From NCBI RefSeq assembly GCF_000024005.1, contig NC_013132.1, positions 2,474,001 to 2,538,000 on the forward strand: DNA of 64,000 bases, written 5' to 3'. Shown here one piece after another: positions 35,528 through 43,945 of the stretch (the stretch's first letter is position 1; every line of letters begins with the position of its first letter). A program made the position numbers and the translations under genes. The stretch comes from Chitinophaga pinensis DSM 2588 (lineage in GTDB: Bacteria > Bacteroidota > Bacteroidia > Chitinophagales > Chitinophagaceae). The notes under the pieces are model-generated. The model saw only the letters and a list, made by a program, of their open reading frames with translations, was not told where the DNA came from and ran no database searches.

Positions 35528-35855
35528 CTTCTCCTGTTTGTTTTTTGTTTCTTTTTGGAGCGCGTTTTTTGGTGATCAATCCAATATCCTGCAGCTTACG
35601 ACCCAATTGATCGTCTTCTGCCAGTTTCAAAAAGTCATTCTCCAGATTTAATACGAATAACACCATAAAGTAATTGCCCAGGGATACAGAAGGTGATCCA
35701 TTTTCAATTTGCCAGACTGTCCCACGACTAAGCCCGGCCCTCTCTGCGACTTGAGTCGTACTAAATTTTCGCCTTCTTCTCGCAAGTTTGATGTTTTCTC
35801 CCATCTGCTCCATTACCTTACGAGCCCTGGGTAACATAGTTATGGACTCTTTCAT
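35517..35855 (-). CDS. hipB: HipB-type antitoxin, XRE-family repressor
   Basis: 112 residues. A helix-turn-helix of the Cro/C1 type spans about residues 18-72 (GENIKLARRRRKFSTTQVAE, RAGLSRGTVWQIENGSPSVSLGNYFMVLFVL), followed by a basic tail (KKRAPKRNKKQTGEDAD) that likely contacts HipA. It should repress its own operon by binding the TTATAATG repeats just upstream and shield the kinase. The ATG at 35855 starts directly after the operator half-site; hipA begins within the last codons. Confidence 0.88.
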   Translation of the reverse strand: MKESITMLPRARKVMEQMGENIKLARRRRKFSTTQVAERAGLSRGTVWQIENGSPSVSLGNYFMVLFVLNLENDFLKLAEDDQLGRKLQDIGLITKKRAPKRNKKQTGEDAD

Positions 35856-35858
35856 AAA

Positions 35859-35921
35859 TTATAATGTTTAATATTGTTAACAAAATTAGGTATTTTGTTT
35901 GTTATAATGAACATTATAATG
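35859..35921 (-). promoter_or_regulatory. hipBA operator and promoter
   Basis: A -7 box TAATTTTG (35888-35881, minus strand) is flanked by copies of TTATAATG: one at 35859-35866, a perfect palindrome TTATAATGAACATTATAA at 35902-35919, and another overlapping copy at 35914-35921. Such repeated half-sites around the promoter are the usual autoregulatory design of HipB-like repressors. Confidence 0.7.
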
Positions 35922-36065
35922 TTTGTATTTTTTGTAGGCCATCTTGGACTTGTCTGGAACGTGGCTGTGATGATCACATCACTGAAATATGAATATCGAA
36001 CCCGATATGGAAGAAATTTAATGGAATTCAGCATAAGAATAAACGCGGGATAGCCTAGAAGCAAC
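35922..36065. other. Sequence between the hip operator and the DUF1016 remnant
   Basis: A short open frame reads GHLGLVWNVAVMITSLKY and ends at INAG. It is not recognised and is probably a decayed fragment. Nothing else is seen. Confidence 0.3.
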
Positions 36066-36182
36066 GCCAGGCAAACAGCCTACCGGAGCGTTAACAGCAT
36101 TATGCTGCACATGTATTGGGAAATTGGCAGGCTGATAGTGGAAGATGAGCAGCAGGGGGAGACGCTTGCCAGGCGCAGCTAG
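36066..36182 (+). pseudogene. DUF1016 (YhcG-like PDDEXK nuclease) N-terminal remnant
   Basis: 39 codons read ARQTAYRSVNSIMLHMYWEI and GRLIVEDEQQGETLARRS before a stop. This matches the opening of DUF1016/YhcG proteins (typically VNSxMLxxYWxIGxxIVExEQxGxxRAxYG), whose nuclease domain is at the C-terminus. That domain and the real start are absent, so only a fragment remains. Confidence 0.75.
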
Positions 36183-36200
36183 TAGCCCTCTTTAAATTTA

Positions 36201-36923
36201 TCACTTACCTAAAATTTTCCTTGTTACAAATTCATTAAAGAAGTGATCCCTGTAAATATTGCCGATCGGTATTTCGTTTTTCCCTATGTATACCGTATTG
36301 TTATCAACAGAATCTATGTTGTTTACATTGATGATATAAGATTTACTGACCCTGACAAAAAAACTTTTTGGAAGCAGATCATGAATAGTTTTGATATTCA
36401 TCAGGGTGATCACTTTTTGATTTGCTAAATAAATGATCACATAATCTTTTAGGCCTTCAATATAAAGTATATCGCTGAAATGGACTTTGAATATTCTTCG
36501 TTCTGATTTTACAAAAAAATAGTCAGTGGTTATATTTTCTATGTTGCTGTTGGCATGATCGGTATGGAATAATTTACAATACGTCTGTGCCTTTTCAACC
36601 GCTTTTTGAAAGCGCTCCAGTTTTACAGGTTTGATCAGATAATCGATAGCGTCTACGTCATAACTCTCGGAAGCAAATTCATGAAAAGCGGTGGTAAACA
36701 CCACTAAGGTGGTTTTCGGAATGGTTCTGGCAAATTCGATACCATTCACTCCCGGCATCTGAATATCAAGAAATATCAGATCTACAGCATTTTTTTCCAG
36801 GAAAGCTTTGGTAGCTTCTGCTCCGTTAAATGATCCTATCGCTTCCAGATTGTCTGTCTGGTGAACCAGTTTTTGGATCGCTTGTCTTCCTAACGGTTCA
36901 TCATCTACGATTATACAGTTCAT
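36201..36923 (-). CDS. LytTR-family response regulator
   Basis: 240 residues. Receiver domain with the acidic pair at DDE (residues 7-9), phosphorylation Asp in LIFLDIQMPGVNGIEF (about 55), conserved Thr/Ala in VVFTTAFHEFA and Lys in YLIKPVKLERF. The C-terminal LytTR DNA-binding domain (about 140-235) is shown by DYFFVKSERRIFKVHFSDILYIEGLKDYVIIY and SKSYIINVNNIDSV. It forms a two-component pair with the overlapping kinase gene (4 bases). The likely target is the divergent TonB receptor operon, by proximity only. Confidence 0.9.
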   Translation of the reverse strand: MNCIIVDDEPLGRQAIQKLVHQTDNLEAIGSFNGAEATKAFLEKNAVDLIFLDIQMPGVNGIEFARTIPKTTLVVFTTAFHEFASESYDVDAIDYLIKPVKLERFQKAVEKAQTYCKLFHTDHANSNIENITTDYFFVKSERRIFKVHFSDILYIEGLKDYVIIYLANQKVITLMNIKTIHDLLPKSFFVRVSKSYIINVNNIDSVDNNTVYIGKNEIPIGNIYRDHFFNEFVTRKILGK

Positions 36924-37972
36924 TTTTTTAAATTTAAAAGTAAGGTAACGCAGTACATTTCCTGATTGTCTTCTATTGTCAAAGTGTGCGAGGACGGGAA
37001 TAGTAATTCTAATCTTCTTTTGATATTTACCAGACCTAATCCTCCGGACTTATTAACAGCTTTCACCGCGGGTTTCGAATTTACGCATTTAAAAAAAAGC
37101 TCATCGTGGCCCACATCAAAATATAAATTCAGATAGGATAACTTCGCTGAGTCGTTATTATGTTTTACGGCATTTTCGACAAATGATATGAATAATAAGG
37201 GAGGCACCTGAACACCGCTCAATTCACCTTCTTTGGATATTAAAAAACTGAAATTATCCCGTCTGATTTTCTCCAGGTTCAGAAAATCTTCTAAAAAATG
37301 GACCTCTGAAGTTAGCAGAACTTTATCTCTTGAGCTGTCATAAAGCTGATAACGAAGCAAATCACTTAGTTTTACCAATACCTGTGAAGCTTTTTGGGGA
37401 TCATCCTCAATTAATACGTTGGCATTGTTGAGCATATTAAAAAGGAAATGAGGATTGATCTGATTCTTGAGCTGTTCCAGTTCACTATTGGTATTAGCCA
37501 ATGCCAGGTCATGGATCAGCTGTGCATCAGATATCCACCGTTGAAATAACTTAATTGCTGCCGATGCTATGATAAGCACCATCGTCATAAAAGAAAAAGT
37601 AAAAAAGTTAATGTTGTCGTCCTCATTAGGCAATAGATCCCGTTTAAAGGAATCAGCAAAGACTTCGTGAACATAATACGAAATGACCATGCCTGAAAGC
37701 ACAAAAACACCATAACTCAGATATTTGTTTCTGAACAAAAATCCGGGAACAAAAAAATACATGTTACTGTAGGCTATCAGGATTATCTGAAAAAAAATGA
37801 CCAGTCGGTTATAGGTCTCAAAAGGTTCTACATAGTCCGCCGGACTGTAATATAAAACAACAATACAAAAGATGATCAGTAAGATATGCCGCAGAAAACG
37901 GTATTTTTCTGAAATGATCAACTGAAGCATCCAGTTAGCATCCATAGTTTTTTCGTGTAAAGGTTTACCCAT
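36920..37972 (-). CDS. LytS/YehU-type sensor histidine kinase
   Basis: About 350 residues from the ATG at 37972; an earlier ATG at 38062 would add 30 residues that include basic, mixed-charge sequence. Four membrane helices (HILLIIFCIVVLYY, LVIFFQIILIAYSNMYFFV, YGVFVLSGMVISYYV, FFTFSFMTMVLIIASAAIKLF) precede a His_kinase domain with LEQLKNQINPHFLFNMLNNANVLI (the phospho-acceptor His in NPHFLFN) and a degenerate ATPase N box VPPLLFISFVENAVKHN, then GGLGLVNIKRRLELLF. The signal is unknown. It is co-transcribed with the LytTR regulator. Confidence 0.88.
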   Translation of the reverse strand: MGKPLHEKTMDANWMLQLIISEKYRFLRHILLIIFCIVVLYYSPADYVEPFETYNRLVIFFQIILIAYSNMYFFVPGFLFRNKYLSYGVFVLSGMVISYYVHEVFADSFKRDLLPNEDDNINFFTFSFMTMVLIIASAAIKLFQRWISDAQLIHDLALANTNSELEQLKNQINPHFLFNMLNNANVLIEDDPQKASQVLVKLSDLLRYQLYDSSRDKVLLTSEVHFLEDFLNLEKIRRDNFSFLISKEGELSGVQVPPLLFISFVENAVKHNNDSAKLSYLNLYFDVGHDELFFKCVNSKPAVKAVNKSGGLGLVNIKRRLELLFPSSHTLTIEDNQEMYCVTLLLNLKK

Positions 37973-38062
37973 AAATTTAAATCTCAGGCAAATCAAGCGA
38001 TCCTCCGGAATTAAATAACGTATACTATACAAAAGCCCTTTAATTATATACCAAAATAACAT

Positions 38063-38407
38063 TTACAGGCAATATCCATTCTCTGAGGGGCAATTACATA
38101 CCCGCCGATCTGCCGCTTACAGGGACGGCATTGGAAAAAAGAGCCTTCTGCAATTAAGCGGAAAGCTTTACCTGGCCGGGCAGCTTTACCGGACTGCAAA
38201 AGCTGGCAGAACTACCGGCGATATTTGAATATAAAAAGTATGCTACTGTAACGCAACTGTTACTGAAATCTTGCTGCGCATTTATTTTTCTATATGTAAT
38301 AGCTGCTTTGATATATAAAGCGGCATGTTTCGTATAAATAAAAATCGCGGGTTCTGTAAAAATATAGTTTAGCCGAAAATTATAGCATTTAACTCAAACT
38401 TTTATAA
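38063..38407. other. 345-bp gap between the LytS kinase and the TonB receptor
   Basis: The plus strand holds a frame containing SFTGLQKLAELPAIFEYKK interrupted by stops, which looks like decayed coding sequence of unknown origin. The rest is AT-rich, with no clear TAnnTTTG promoter. Binding sites for the LytTR regulator may lie here but are not identifiable by eye. Confidence 0.35.
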
Positions 38408-40783
38408 ATGAAAAGCAGAATCCTATCCGTGCTGATACTTTTTTTTGCGTCGGTATCCTATGCCTATTCGCAGGAAAGAGTTACCCTTAGCGGCACGATC
38501 TCAAACAAGTCCAATACCGAAACACTCATTGGCGTAAGCATATATATTCCGGAAGCGAAAGTAGGTTTGACGACTAATTCCTACGGATTTTATTCCACAA
38601 CATTGCCTAAAGGAAACTATACTATTATCCTGACCTACGTGGGTTATGATCGCCTGGAAGAAAGTATCACACTCACCGAAAATACAAAAAGGAACTTCGG
38701 GATGACGGAAAGCAGCAAAACCCTCGATGAAGTTATCATTAAGAATAATACTCCGCAAGCTAACATTCGCAAACCTGAAATGAGTACCAATAAGCTATCT
38801 ATCGCCACGATCAAAAAGATGCCGGCAGTTTTGGGTGAGGTAGATATTCTTAAATCGATCTTACAGCTTCCCGGAGTTACTAATGCCCAGGAAGGTGCGA
38901 CGGGATTTAACGTAAGGGGCGGATCTGTGGATGGAAACCTGGTGTTGCTTGATGAAGCCGTTGTATATAATACCTCGCATTTATTCGGCTTCTTTTCTGT
39001 CTTCAATGCTGATGTGATCAAAGACCTGAAACTTTATAAGGGAGGCATCCCTGCTAATTTCGGCGGACGTATATCATCCGTACTGGATATTTATCAAAAA
39101 GAGGGGAACAACAAGGCGTATCATGTAAACGCGGGTATCGGATTAGTCTCAAGCCGATTGCTTGTTGAAGGTCCTATTGTTAAGGATAAAAGTTCTTTTG
39201 TGGTTGCGGGGAGAGGATCTTATGCACATCTCTTTTTGAAAATGGCAAATGAACCTAATTCAGCTTATTTCTACGATCTGAACACCAAGTTTAATTACAA
39301 ATTAAATGATAAGAACAATGTATTTGTTTCGGGATACTTTGGTAACGACAACCTGAATTTTAATAACAGTTTCATCAATACCTATGGCAACAAGCTTTTC
39401 AATCTAAGATGGAACCATATATTCTCCAACAAGATATTTTCTAATGCATCTGCCATTTACAGTGATTATGACTACCAGATCAAGATCAAGACCATCGGTT
39501 TGGATTGGAAAGCAGAGGTGAAAAATTACAATTTTAAATATGATTTCAAACATTATGTTTCTAATAACCTCACTTTAAATTATGGCATTAATACAATTTA
39601 TTACAATTTCAATCCCGGAACGATCAAGCCTTATGGAACGGCTTCAGCAATCAATCCGGACCAGTTGGCTAAAAAATATGCTTATGAAAATGCAGCCTAT
39701 ATCAGTGCCGACCAGCGTCTCTCTGATAAATTATCTGTCAATTATGGGCTCCGCTACAGCAACTTTCAAAGAGTAGGCGCGCAGGAAGTCTATACCTATG
39801 CCAATGACCAGCCGGTTATTTATAATAAGGAGTTTCATATTTATGAAGAGGCTGATCCGACAGGAACGGCCAACTATAAGAAAAATAAAAAAATAGCCAG
39901 CTTTGATAACCTGGAACCAAGGGTCGCTCTTGCTTATTCGCTGAACAATGACAATGCTATCAAGGCCAGCTACAATAGAATGAGCCAATATGTTCATTTA
40001 ATTTCCAATACCGCATCTGCCACTCCGCTTGATATATGGGCTCCTTCTGACAAATACCTTAAACCAGAGATCTTAGATCAGGTGGCGCTGGGATACTTCC
40101 ACAATTTTAAAGACGGCAGGTATTCTCTGGAAACTGAAACATTCTATAAGAAAATAAAAAACAAAGCGGACTATATAGACGGTGCAGACCTGTTGGGTAT
40201 TGATGCTATAGAAAGAGTGCTTTTGAACGGCGAGGCAAGGGCGTATGGCCTGGAACTGATGTTGAAGAAAAATACAGGTAAACTGACCGGCTGGGTTTCT
40301 TATACACTTTCTAAAGCGCAACAAAGAACACCGGGCAGAAATGCAGATGAGCCGGGTATAAACAATGGAGAATGGTATAGGGCGAATTACGACAAATTGC
40401 ATAATCTATCTGTTACCGGCGCTTATTCGGTAAGCCCCAAATGGTCTTTCGGCGCTATTCTCACTTTTCAAACCGGAAAAGCAGCGACATTTCCTAATGG
40501 AAAATATCTATACCAGGGTGTTACTGTTGCGAATTACGGAGCAAGAAATGGGAATTCTTTATCTGCGTACCACCGCTTAGACGTATCTGCGACCTACACA
40601 CCCAAACCCAACAAGAAAGAAGGCTGGCAGGGAGAGTGGAATTTCAGCATCTACAATCTTTATAACAGGAATAATGCAGCATCGTATTCTTTCAGACAGA
40701 AAGAAGAAACGGGAAGAAGCGAGACAAGAAGAATATCCATTTTCGGCATTGTTCCAAGCATAGCCTACAACGTGAAATTTTAA
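38408..40783 (+). CDS. TonB-dependent receptor with carboxypeptidase-like N-terminal domain
   Basis: 791 residues. A signal peptide (ILSVLILFFASVSYAYSQ) is followed by a carboxypeptidase-regulatory-like domain (VTLSGTISNKSNTETLIGVSI, GFYSTTLPKGNYTIILTYVGY; about 23-110), a TonB plug (ILKSILQLPGVTNAQEGATG, FNVRGGSVDGNLVLLDEAVV, PANFGGRISSVLDIYQK), and a 22-strand barrel ending SIAYNVKF. It imports a large substrate through the outer membrane using TonB energy. Length fits a FecA/CirA-like type rather than the ~1000-residue SusC type. The DUF4249 partner follows 31 bases later. Confidence 0.9.
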   Translation: MKSRILSVLILFFASVSYAYSQERVTLSGTISNKSNTETLIGVSIYIPEAKVGLTTNSYGFYSTTLPKGNYTIILTYVGYDRLEESITLTENTKRNFGMTESSKTLDEVIIKNNTPQANIRKPEMSTNKLSIATIKKMPAVLGEVDILKSILQLPGVTNAQEGATGFNVRGGSVDGNLVLLDEAVVYNTSHLFGFFSVFNADVIKDLKLYKGGIPANFGGRISSVLDIYQKEGNNKAYHVNAGIGLVSSRLLVEGPIVKDKSSFVVAGRGSYAHLFLKMANEPNSAYFYDLNTKFNYKLNDKNNVFVSGYFGNDNLNFNNSFINTYGNKLFNLRWNHIFSNKIFSNASAIYSDYDYQIKIKTIGLDWKAEVKNYNFKYDFKHYVSNNLTLNYGINTIYYNFNPGTIKPYGTASAINPDQLAKKYAYENAAYISADQRLSDKLSVNYGLRYSNFQRVGAQEVYTYANDQPVIYNKEFHIYEEADPTGTANYKKNKKIASFDNLEPRVALAYSLNNDNAIKASYNRMSQYVHLISNTASATPLDIWAPSDKYLKPEILDQVALGYFHNFKDGRYSLETETFYKKIKNKADYIDGADLLGIDAIERVLLNGEARAYGLELMLKKNTGKLTGWVSYTLSKAQQRTPGRNADEPGINNGEWYRANYDKLHNLSVTGAYSVSPKWSFGAILTFQTGKAATFPNGKYLYQGVTVANYGARNGNSLSAYHRLDVSATYTPKPNKKEGWQGEWNFSIYNLYNRNNAASYSFRQKEETGRSETRRISIFGIVPSIAYNVKF

Positions 40784-40814
40784 AAACACTTTCCTACTTT
40801 AAAAAAGATACAAA

Positions 40815-41636
40815 ATGAAACTACTTAAAATAATGCTCATACCATTTGTGGCACTGCTTGCAACAGGATGTGAGAAGGTTATTACTGCGGATCTTACAAC
40901 AGCGGCGCCAAGACTGGTTGTAGATGCCTCTATTGACTGGGTAAAGAATACAGCCGGCAATGAGCAAAAGATCGTGTTGTCCACAACAACGGGTTATTAC
41001 AGTTCCGAATTTCCGAGTGTTTCCGGAGCAGTGGTTACGGTAACCAACGCAACAAATTCAGTTTTTAACTTTGTAGAAGCGCCCGGAACAGGGCAATACA
41101 TTTGCACCAATTTCCTTCCTGTTATCGGCCAGACCTATAATTTAAAGATCATTTTGAACGGGGAGACCTACACCGCTTCAGAAACCTTTACCCCGGTTCC
41201 TAAAATTGAGGATAACATTGATCAGAACAACAAGGGAGGCGAGGCCGGCGATGAAATGGAGATAACATTTTACTATCAGGACGATGCCCGCCAGATGAAT
41301 GCTTACCTGAACAGCATTACTCAGCCTTATTCAGTGTTCCCTGAGCTTGAAGTAGAGGACGATGAACATACCAACGGTAATTTAATGCAGGAATCCTATT
41401 CACATGAAAAATTAAAAGCCGGTGACCAGGTAGACATCAAATTGTACGGAATCTCAAAAGACTATTATAATTATATGTTCAAATTGATAGTGGCCTCCGG
41501 TAATGACGGCAATCCATTCCCTACCATACCAAGTGCCGTTCGCGGAAATATTGTCAATCAGACCAATAGCAAAAATTACGCTTTGGGGTATTTCAGGCTG
41601 GCAGAAGTAGCTACCAAAAGCTATACCATCAAATAA
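40815..41636 (+). CDS. DUF4249 lipoprotein partner of the TonB receptor
   Basis: 273 residues. The lipobox LLATGC lies at about 14-19, so the protein is probably membrane-anchored. The mature part has the DUF4249 pattern: APRLVVDASIDWVKNTAGN, the VTNATNSVFNFVEAPGTGQY strand region, QTYNLKIILNGETYTASETFTPVPKI, and the closing NSKNYALGYFRLAEVATKSYT. DUF4249 genes commonly follow TonB-dependent receptors in Bacteroidota and may supply a surface-exposed binding lid. The substrate is unknown. The two-component pair divergent from this operon is the likely control. Confidence 0.85.
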   Translation: MKLLKIMLIPFVALLATGCEKVITADLTTAAPRLVVDASIDWVKNTAGNEQKIVLSTTTGYYSSEFPSVSGAVVTVTNATNSVFNFVEAPGTGQYICTNFLPVIGQTYNLKIILNGETYTASETFTPVPKIEDNIDQNNKGGEAGDEMEITFYYQDDARQMNAYLNSITQPYSVFPELEVEDDEHTNGNLMQESYSHEKLKAGDQVDIKLYGISKDYYNYMFKLIVASGNDGNPFPTIPSAVRGNIVNQTNSKNYALGYFRLAEVATKSYTIK

Positions 41637-41712
41637 CCAGGTTTGGTGAGCGGAGTAAAGATCCGTTAAACAGTACAATGACACGGTGCGCTGGATATAC
41701 TGCATCCATTTG

Positions 41713-41970
41713 TGAGTTGATGCAGCAAAGTCAATGATGTTTAACAGTGATAAATCTATTGGTGAAATTGCTTTTGATTTGGACTTTACATATCCTGCAC
41801 ATTTTACCAGACTTTTTAAGTTAAAGACCGGTACGACACCAAATGAATTCCGGTCTTTAACTCAGGGAGTGAAATGTTGTGAATCACCTTTATTCAGTAC
41901 TGTTGAACCACTCAATCAAAATAAGCCTTGGTTAAAGCTTTCTACTGCTGCAACAGGGTTTGCAAAATAG
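41713..41970 (+). pseudogene. AraC-family regulator C-terminal remnant
   Basis: The frame VDAAKSMMFNSDKSIGEIAF then DLDFTYPAHFTRLFKLKTGT and TPNEFRSLTQ is the second helix-turn-helix of an AraC-family regulator. The first helix-turn-helix and the ligand-binding domain are missing, and the tail after FRSLTQ runs into unrelated sequence and overlaps the 3' end of the SDR gene. It is a leftover from a lost regulator, possibly of the TonB locus or of the SDR gene. Confidence 0.75.
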
Positions 41971-42662
41971 GCGTCGCGCTGCTTTCCGGTTTCACCGACA
42001 TAGATCTCGTACCGGTCTTCCTCAAGACCATAATACAGGTCTTCGGCTACGACCTGTGGCGGTAAGCCATTTTGTTCGCCACCCATGTCTTTCGTGGCAT
42101 CTGTGTTGATGAGCGAAGGCATCACTTCAAACACTTTAATGTTGGTATCCTTTGACAGGCTTAATCTCAATGCGACAGTATGGGAATGCAGGGCAGCTTT
42201 TGAGTCTGAATACGTCGGCAGCACTAATAAAGGATGGAAGGTCACATTGGATGTGATATTGATGATCGCTGCCTCCGGCTGCTTTTTGAGCAATGGCAGC
42301 AGCGCTTCTGTCAGTCTTACCGGCGCGAAATAGTTGGTTTCGAATTCCTGTTTTGATTTTTCATACGCACGCGCATCTTCAGATAGTTTGTACAAATTGG
42401 CTACGCCTGCATTATTGATCAACACACTTAAACCATCGTAATCGGTATTAAGTCTTGTGACCAGGTTATTAACGGCCTCCGCATTGGTGACATCGCAGAC
42501 GATGTAGTCAAGCCCTAAAGTTTTGGCGGCTTTTTCAATTTTAGCAGCATTGCGACCGGAGAGAATCACTTTATTCCCTTTTTCGCTTAATAATTTTGCT
42601 ATAGCGTATCCAATGCCGGAACCGCCGCCGGTTACGAGGACTGTTTTACTCTGAATATTCAT
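41916..42662 (-). CDS. Short-chain dehydrogenase/reductase
   Basis: 248 residues of a classical cytosolic SDR. The nucleotide-binding motif TGGGSGIG lies at residues 11-18, the NNAG motif in VLINNAGVANLY, and the catalytic Ser in INITSNVTFHP, with Tyr151 and Lys155 in YSDSK. The second half (PSLINTDATKDMGG) covers the substrate loop. It looks most like the DltE-type oxidoreductases, whose substrates are unknown. The end at 41916 runs over the AraC remnant, and the C-terminus may include sequence from that region. Confidence 0.88.
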   Translation of the reverse strand: MNIQSKTVLVTGGGSGIGYAIAKLLSEKGNKVILSGRNAAKIEKAAKTLGLDYIVCDVTNAEAVNNLVTRLNTDYDGLSVLINNAGVANLYKLSEDARAYEKSKQEFETNYFAPVRLTEALLPLLKKQPEAAIINITSNVTFHPLLVLPTYSDSKAALHSHTVALRLSLSKDTNIKVFEVMPSLINTDATKDMGGEQNGLPPQVVAEDLYYGLEEDRYEIYVGETGKQRDAYFANPVAAVESFNQGLF

Positions 42663-42762
42663 AGTTTATTAATATTTTGATGAATGAATTTTTTGTCTGT
42701 TAGGTTAGCGCAGGAACAGTTCCCGGTGGCTGGCTATCTTTGATATTTGCATTATTTATCCC

Positions 42763-43404
42763 CTATAATTCTTTTAAAATTTTAGATGCAGGCTTGCCTG
42801 CCAGCTTATCTTTGACGCCTGCAAAAAATGCCTGGGTGTAATCTGCGGCCAGATGATCCTTCAGCGCTTGCTGGGATTTGAATACTTCAAAGAATACCAG
42901 TGTATTTGGATCGTCCTGTTTAACTGTTTGGTAGAACACTTCTACGCCATCGATACCTGCCTCAGCGGCAGCGCTTACGAATACTCCTACGGCTAGAAAA
43001 GCTTGCTTCTCTGCCCATACAATGCGCTGGTTATAATCCAGCTTGCTTAGCACGGTGTTCACAAACTGTTCGCGTGCTTCAAGATTTTTGCGTTCGGTTT
43101 GCCGGGCAATAGCCGCCTTGTCGATATAACTAGCCACTGTTTTTTCATCTATATCCGTTTCTACCGCCAGTACCATTACATGTGCACCTGTTGTAATTTG
43201 CGGCTGGCCATGGGCTGCCCGGCTAATTTCTTCCAGCTTCGCCTTGTCTTCAATTAAAAGGAATTTATAGGGCTGCAGGCCAAAGGAAGACGGCGCCAGC
43301 CGCACTGTTTCAGTCAGATCAGCCAGCACCGCAGGGTCGACTTTTCTGGCGGTATCATACTTTTTTGTCGCATAACGCCATTCAAATGACTTAACTAATG
43401 ACAT
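42763..43404 (-). CDS. Chimeric nitroreductase-ABM monooxygenase protein
   Basis: 213 residues from the ATG at 43404 (MSLVKSFEWRYATKKYDTAR). Residues 1-152 match NfsB-type NAD(P)H-dependent FMN nitroreductases: FMN-binding RYATKKYD, RLAPSSFGLQPYKFLLI, and AEKQAFLAVGVFVSAAAEAGID. The normal ~60-residue end is missing; after AGIDG the sequence switches to FYQTVKQDDPNTLVFFEVFK and DHLAADYTQAFFAGVKDKL, which fits the C-terminal half of a YgiN/ABM (antibiotic biosynthesis monooxygenase-like) protein. This suggests a deletion that fused two neighbouring genes. Whether the product folds is unknown. It is divergent from the HxlR regulator, which probably controls it. Confidence 0.78.
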   Translation of the reverse strand: MSLVKSFEWRYATKKYDTARKVDPAVLADLTETVRLAPSSFGLQPYKFLLIEDKAKLEEISRAAHGQPQITTGAHVMVLAVETDIDEKTVASYIDKAAIARQTERKNLEAREQFVNTVLSKLDYNQRIVWAEKQAFLAVGVFVSAAAEAGIDGVEVFYQTVKQDDPNTLVFFEVFKSQQALKDHLAADYTQAFFAGVKDKLAGKPASKILKEL

Positions 43405-43440
43405 CACTCTAATTTTAGGTTTGCGTATTATTTTGTATTT

Positions 43441-43499
43441 TTGCTTGTAAATTGCAAGTAAAACAAAGGTATAGATATTTGCTTGCAAAAAACAAGTAT
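43441..43499. promoter_or_regulatory. Paired operators between the nitroreductase chimera and HxlR gene
   Basis: Two similar inverted repeats lie 38 bp apart: TTGCTTG-N7-CAAGTAA at 43441-43461 and TTGCTTG-N7-CAAGTAT at 43479-43499. The minus-strand -7 box TACCTTTG (43471-43464) lies between them. This arrangement suits HxlR binding and autoregulation of both divergent genes. Confidence 0.7.
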
Positions 43500-43519
43500 T
43501 TTTTTAAAATTTATTTTTC

Positions 43520-43945
43520 ATGAAGAAAATTGAACCACGGTCTGGGTGCCCGATTAGCTTCACGCTGGATTTTCTAGGGGATAAATGGACACTGTTGATT
43601 CTGCGCGATATGGTAGTTGGTGGTAAAAGCAGCTATGGCGATTTCCTGAGTTCCAATGAGAAGATTGCGACCAATGTGTTGGCAGATAAGTTGAATAAGC
43701 TGGAAGAGTATGGGTTTGTAACAAAGAAGGTGTCGGCTGAAAAAAAGAATAAGTTCCTGTTCACGTTAACTAAAAAGGCAATTGACCTGGTTCCGATTAT
43801 TATGGAGATGACGATCTGGGGGTCTACCTATAATCCGCCGGGTAACCCGGAGCTGTTAAAAGCGCTGACTGAAGATAAAGAAGGCACGATCAGGCAATAC
43901 CAGCAAAAGCTTGTCCAGGTATTAGATGCGGGCGCGAAGGTCTAA
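43520..43945 (+). CDS. HxlR-family transcriptional regulator
   Basis: 141 residues. The winged-helix HxlR pattern is complete: CPISFTLDFLGDKWTLLILRDM with the characteristic N-terminal Cys, GDFLSSNEKIATNVLADKLNKLEEYGFV (recognition helix and wing), and YTLTKKAxxL-like FTLTKKAIDLVPIIMEM, followed by an unusual helical tail to residue 141. Members often sense electrophiles or quinones through the conserved Cys and repress a neighbouring reductase. Its divergent partner is the chimeric nitroreductase, so it probably represses through the two TTGCTTG-N7-CAAGTA sites. Confidence 0.88.
   Translation: MKKIEPRSGCPISFTLDFLGDKWTLLILRDMVVGGKSSYGDFLSSNEKIATNVLADKLNKLEEYGFVTKKVSAEKKNKFLFTLTKKAIDLVPIIMEMTIWGSTYNPPGNPELLKALTEDKEGTIRQYQQKLVQVLDAGAKV

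Noticed and set aside
34262..35855. A restriction-modification locus around hipBA
   Set aside because: The protein motifs are clearly HipA kinase and XRE repressor; only a DUF1016 fragment hints at nuclease functions.
38180..38340. A coding-like frame (SFTGLQKLAELPAIFEYKK) before the TonB receptor
   Set aside because: No homologue recognised and stops on both sides; kept only in the gap description.
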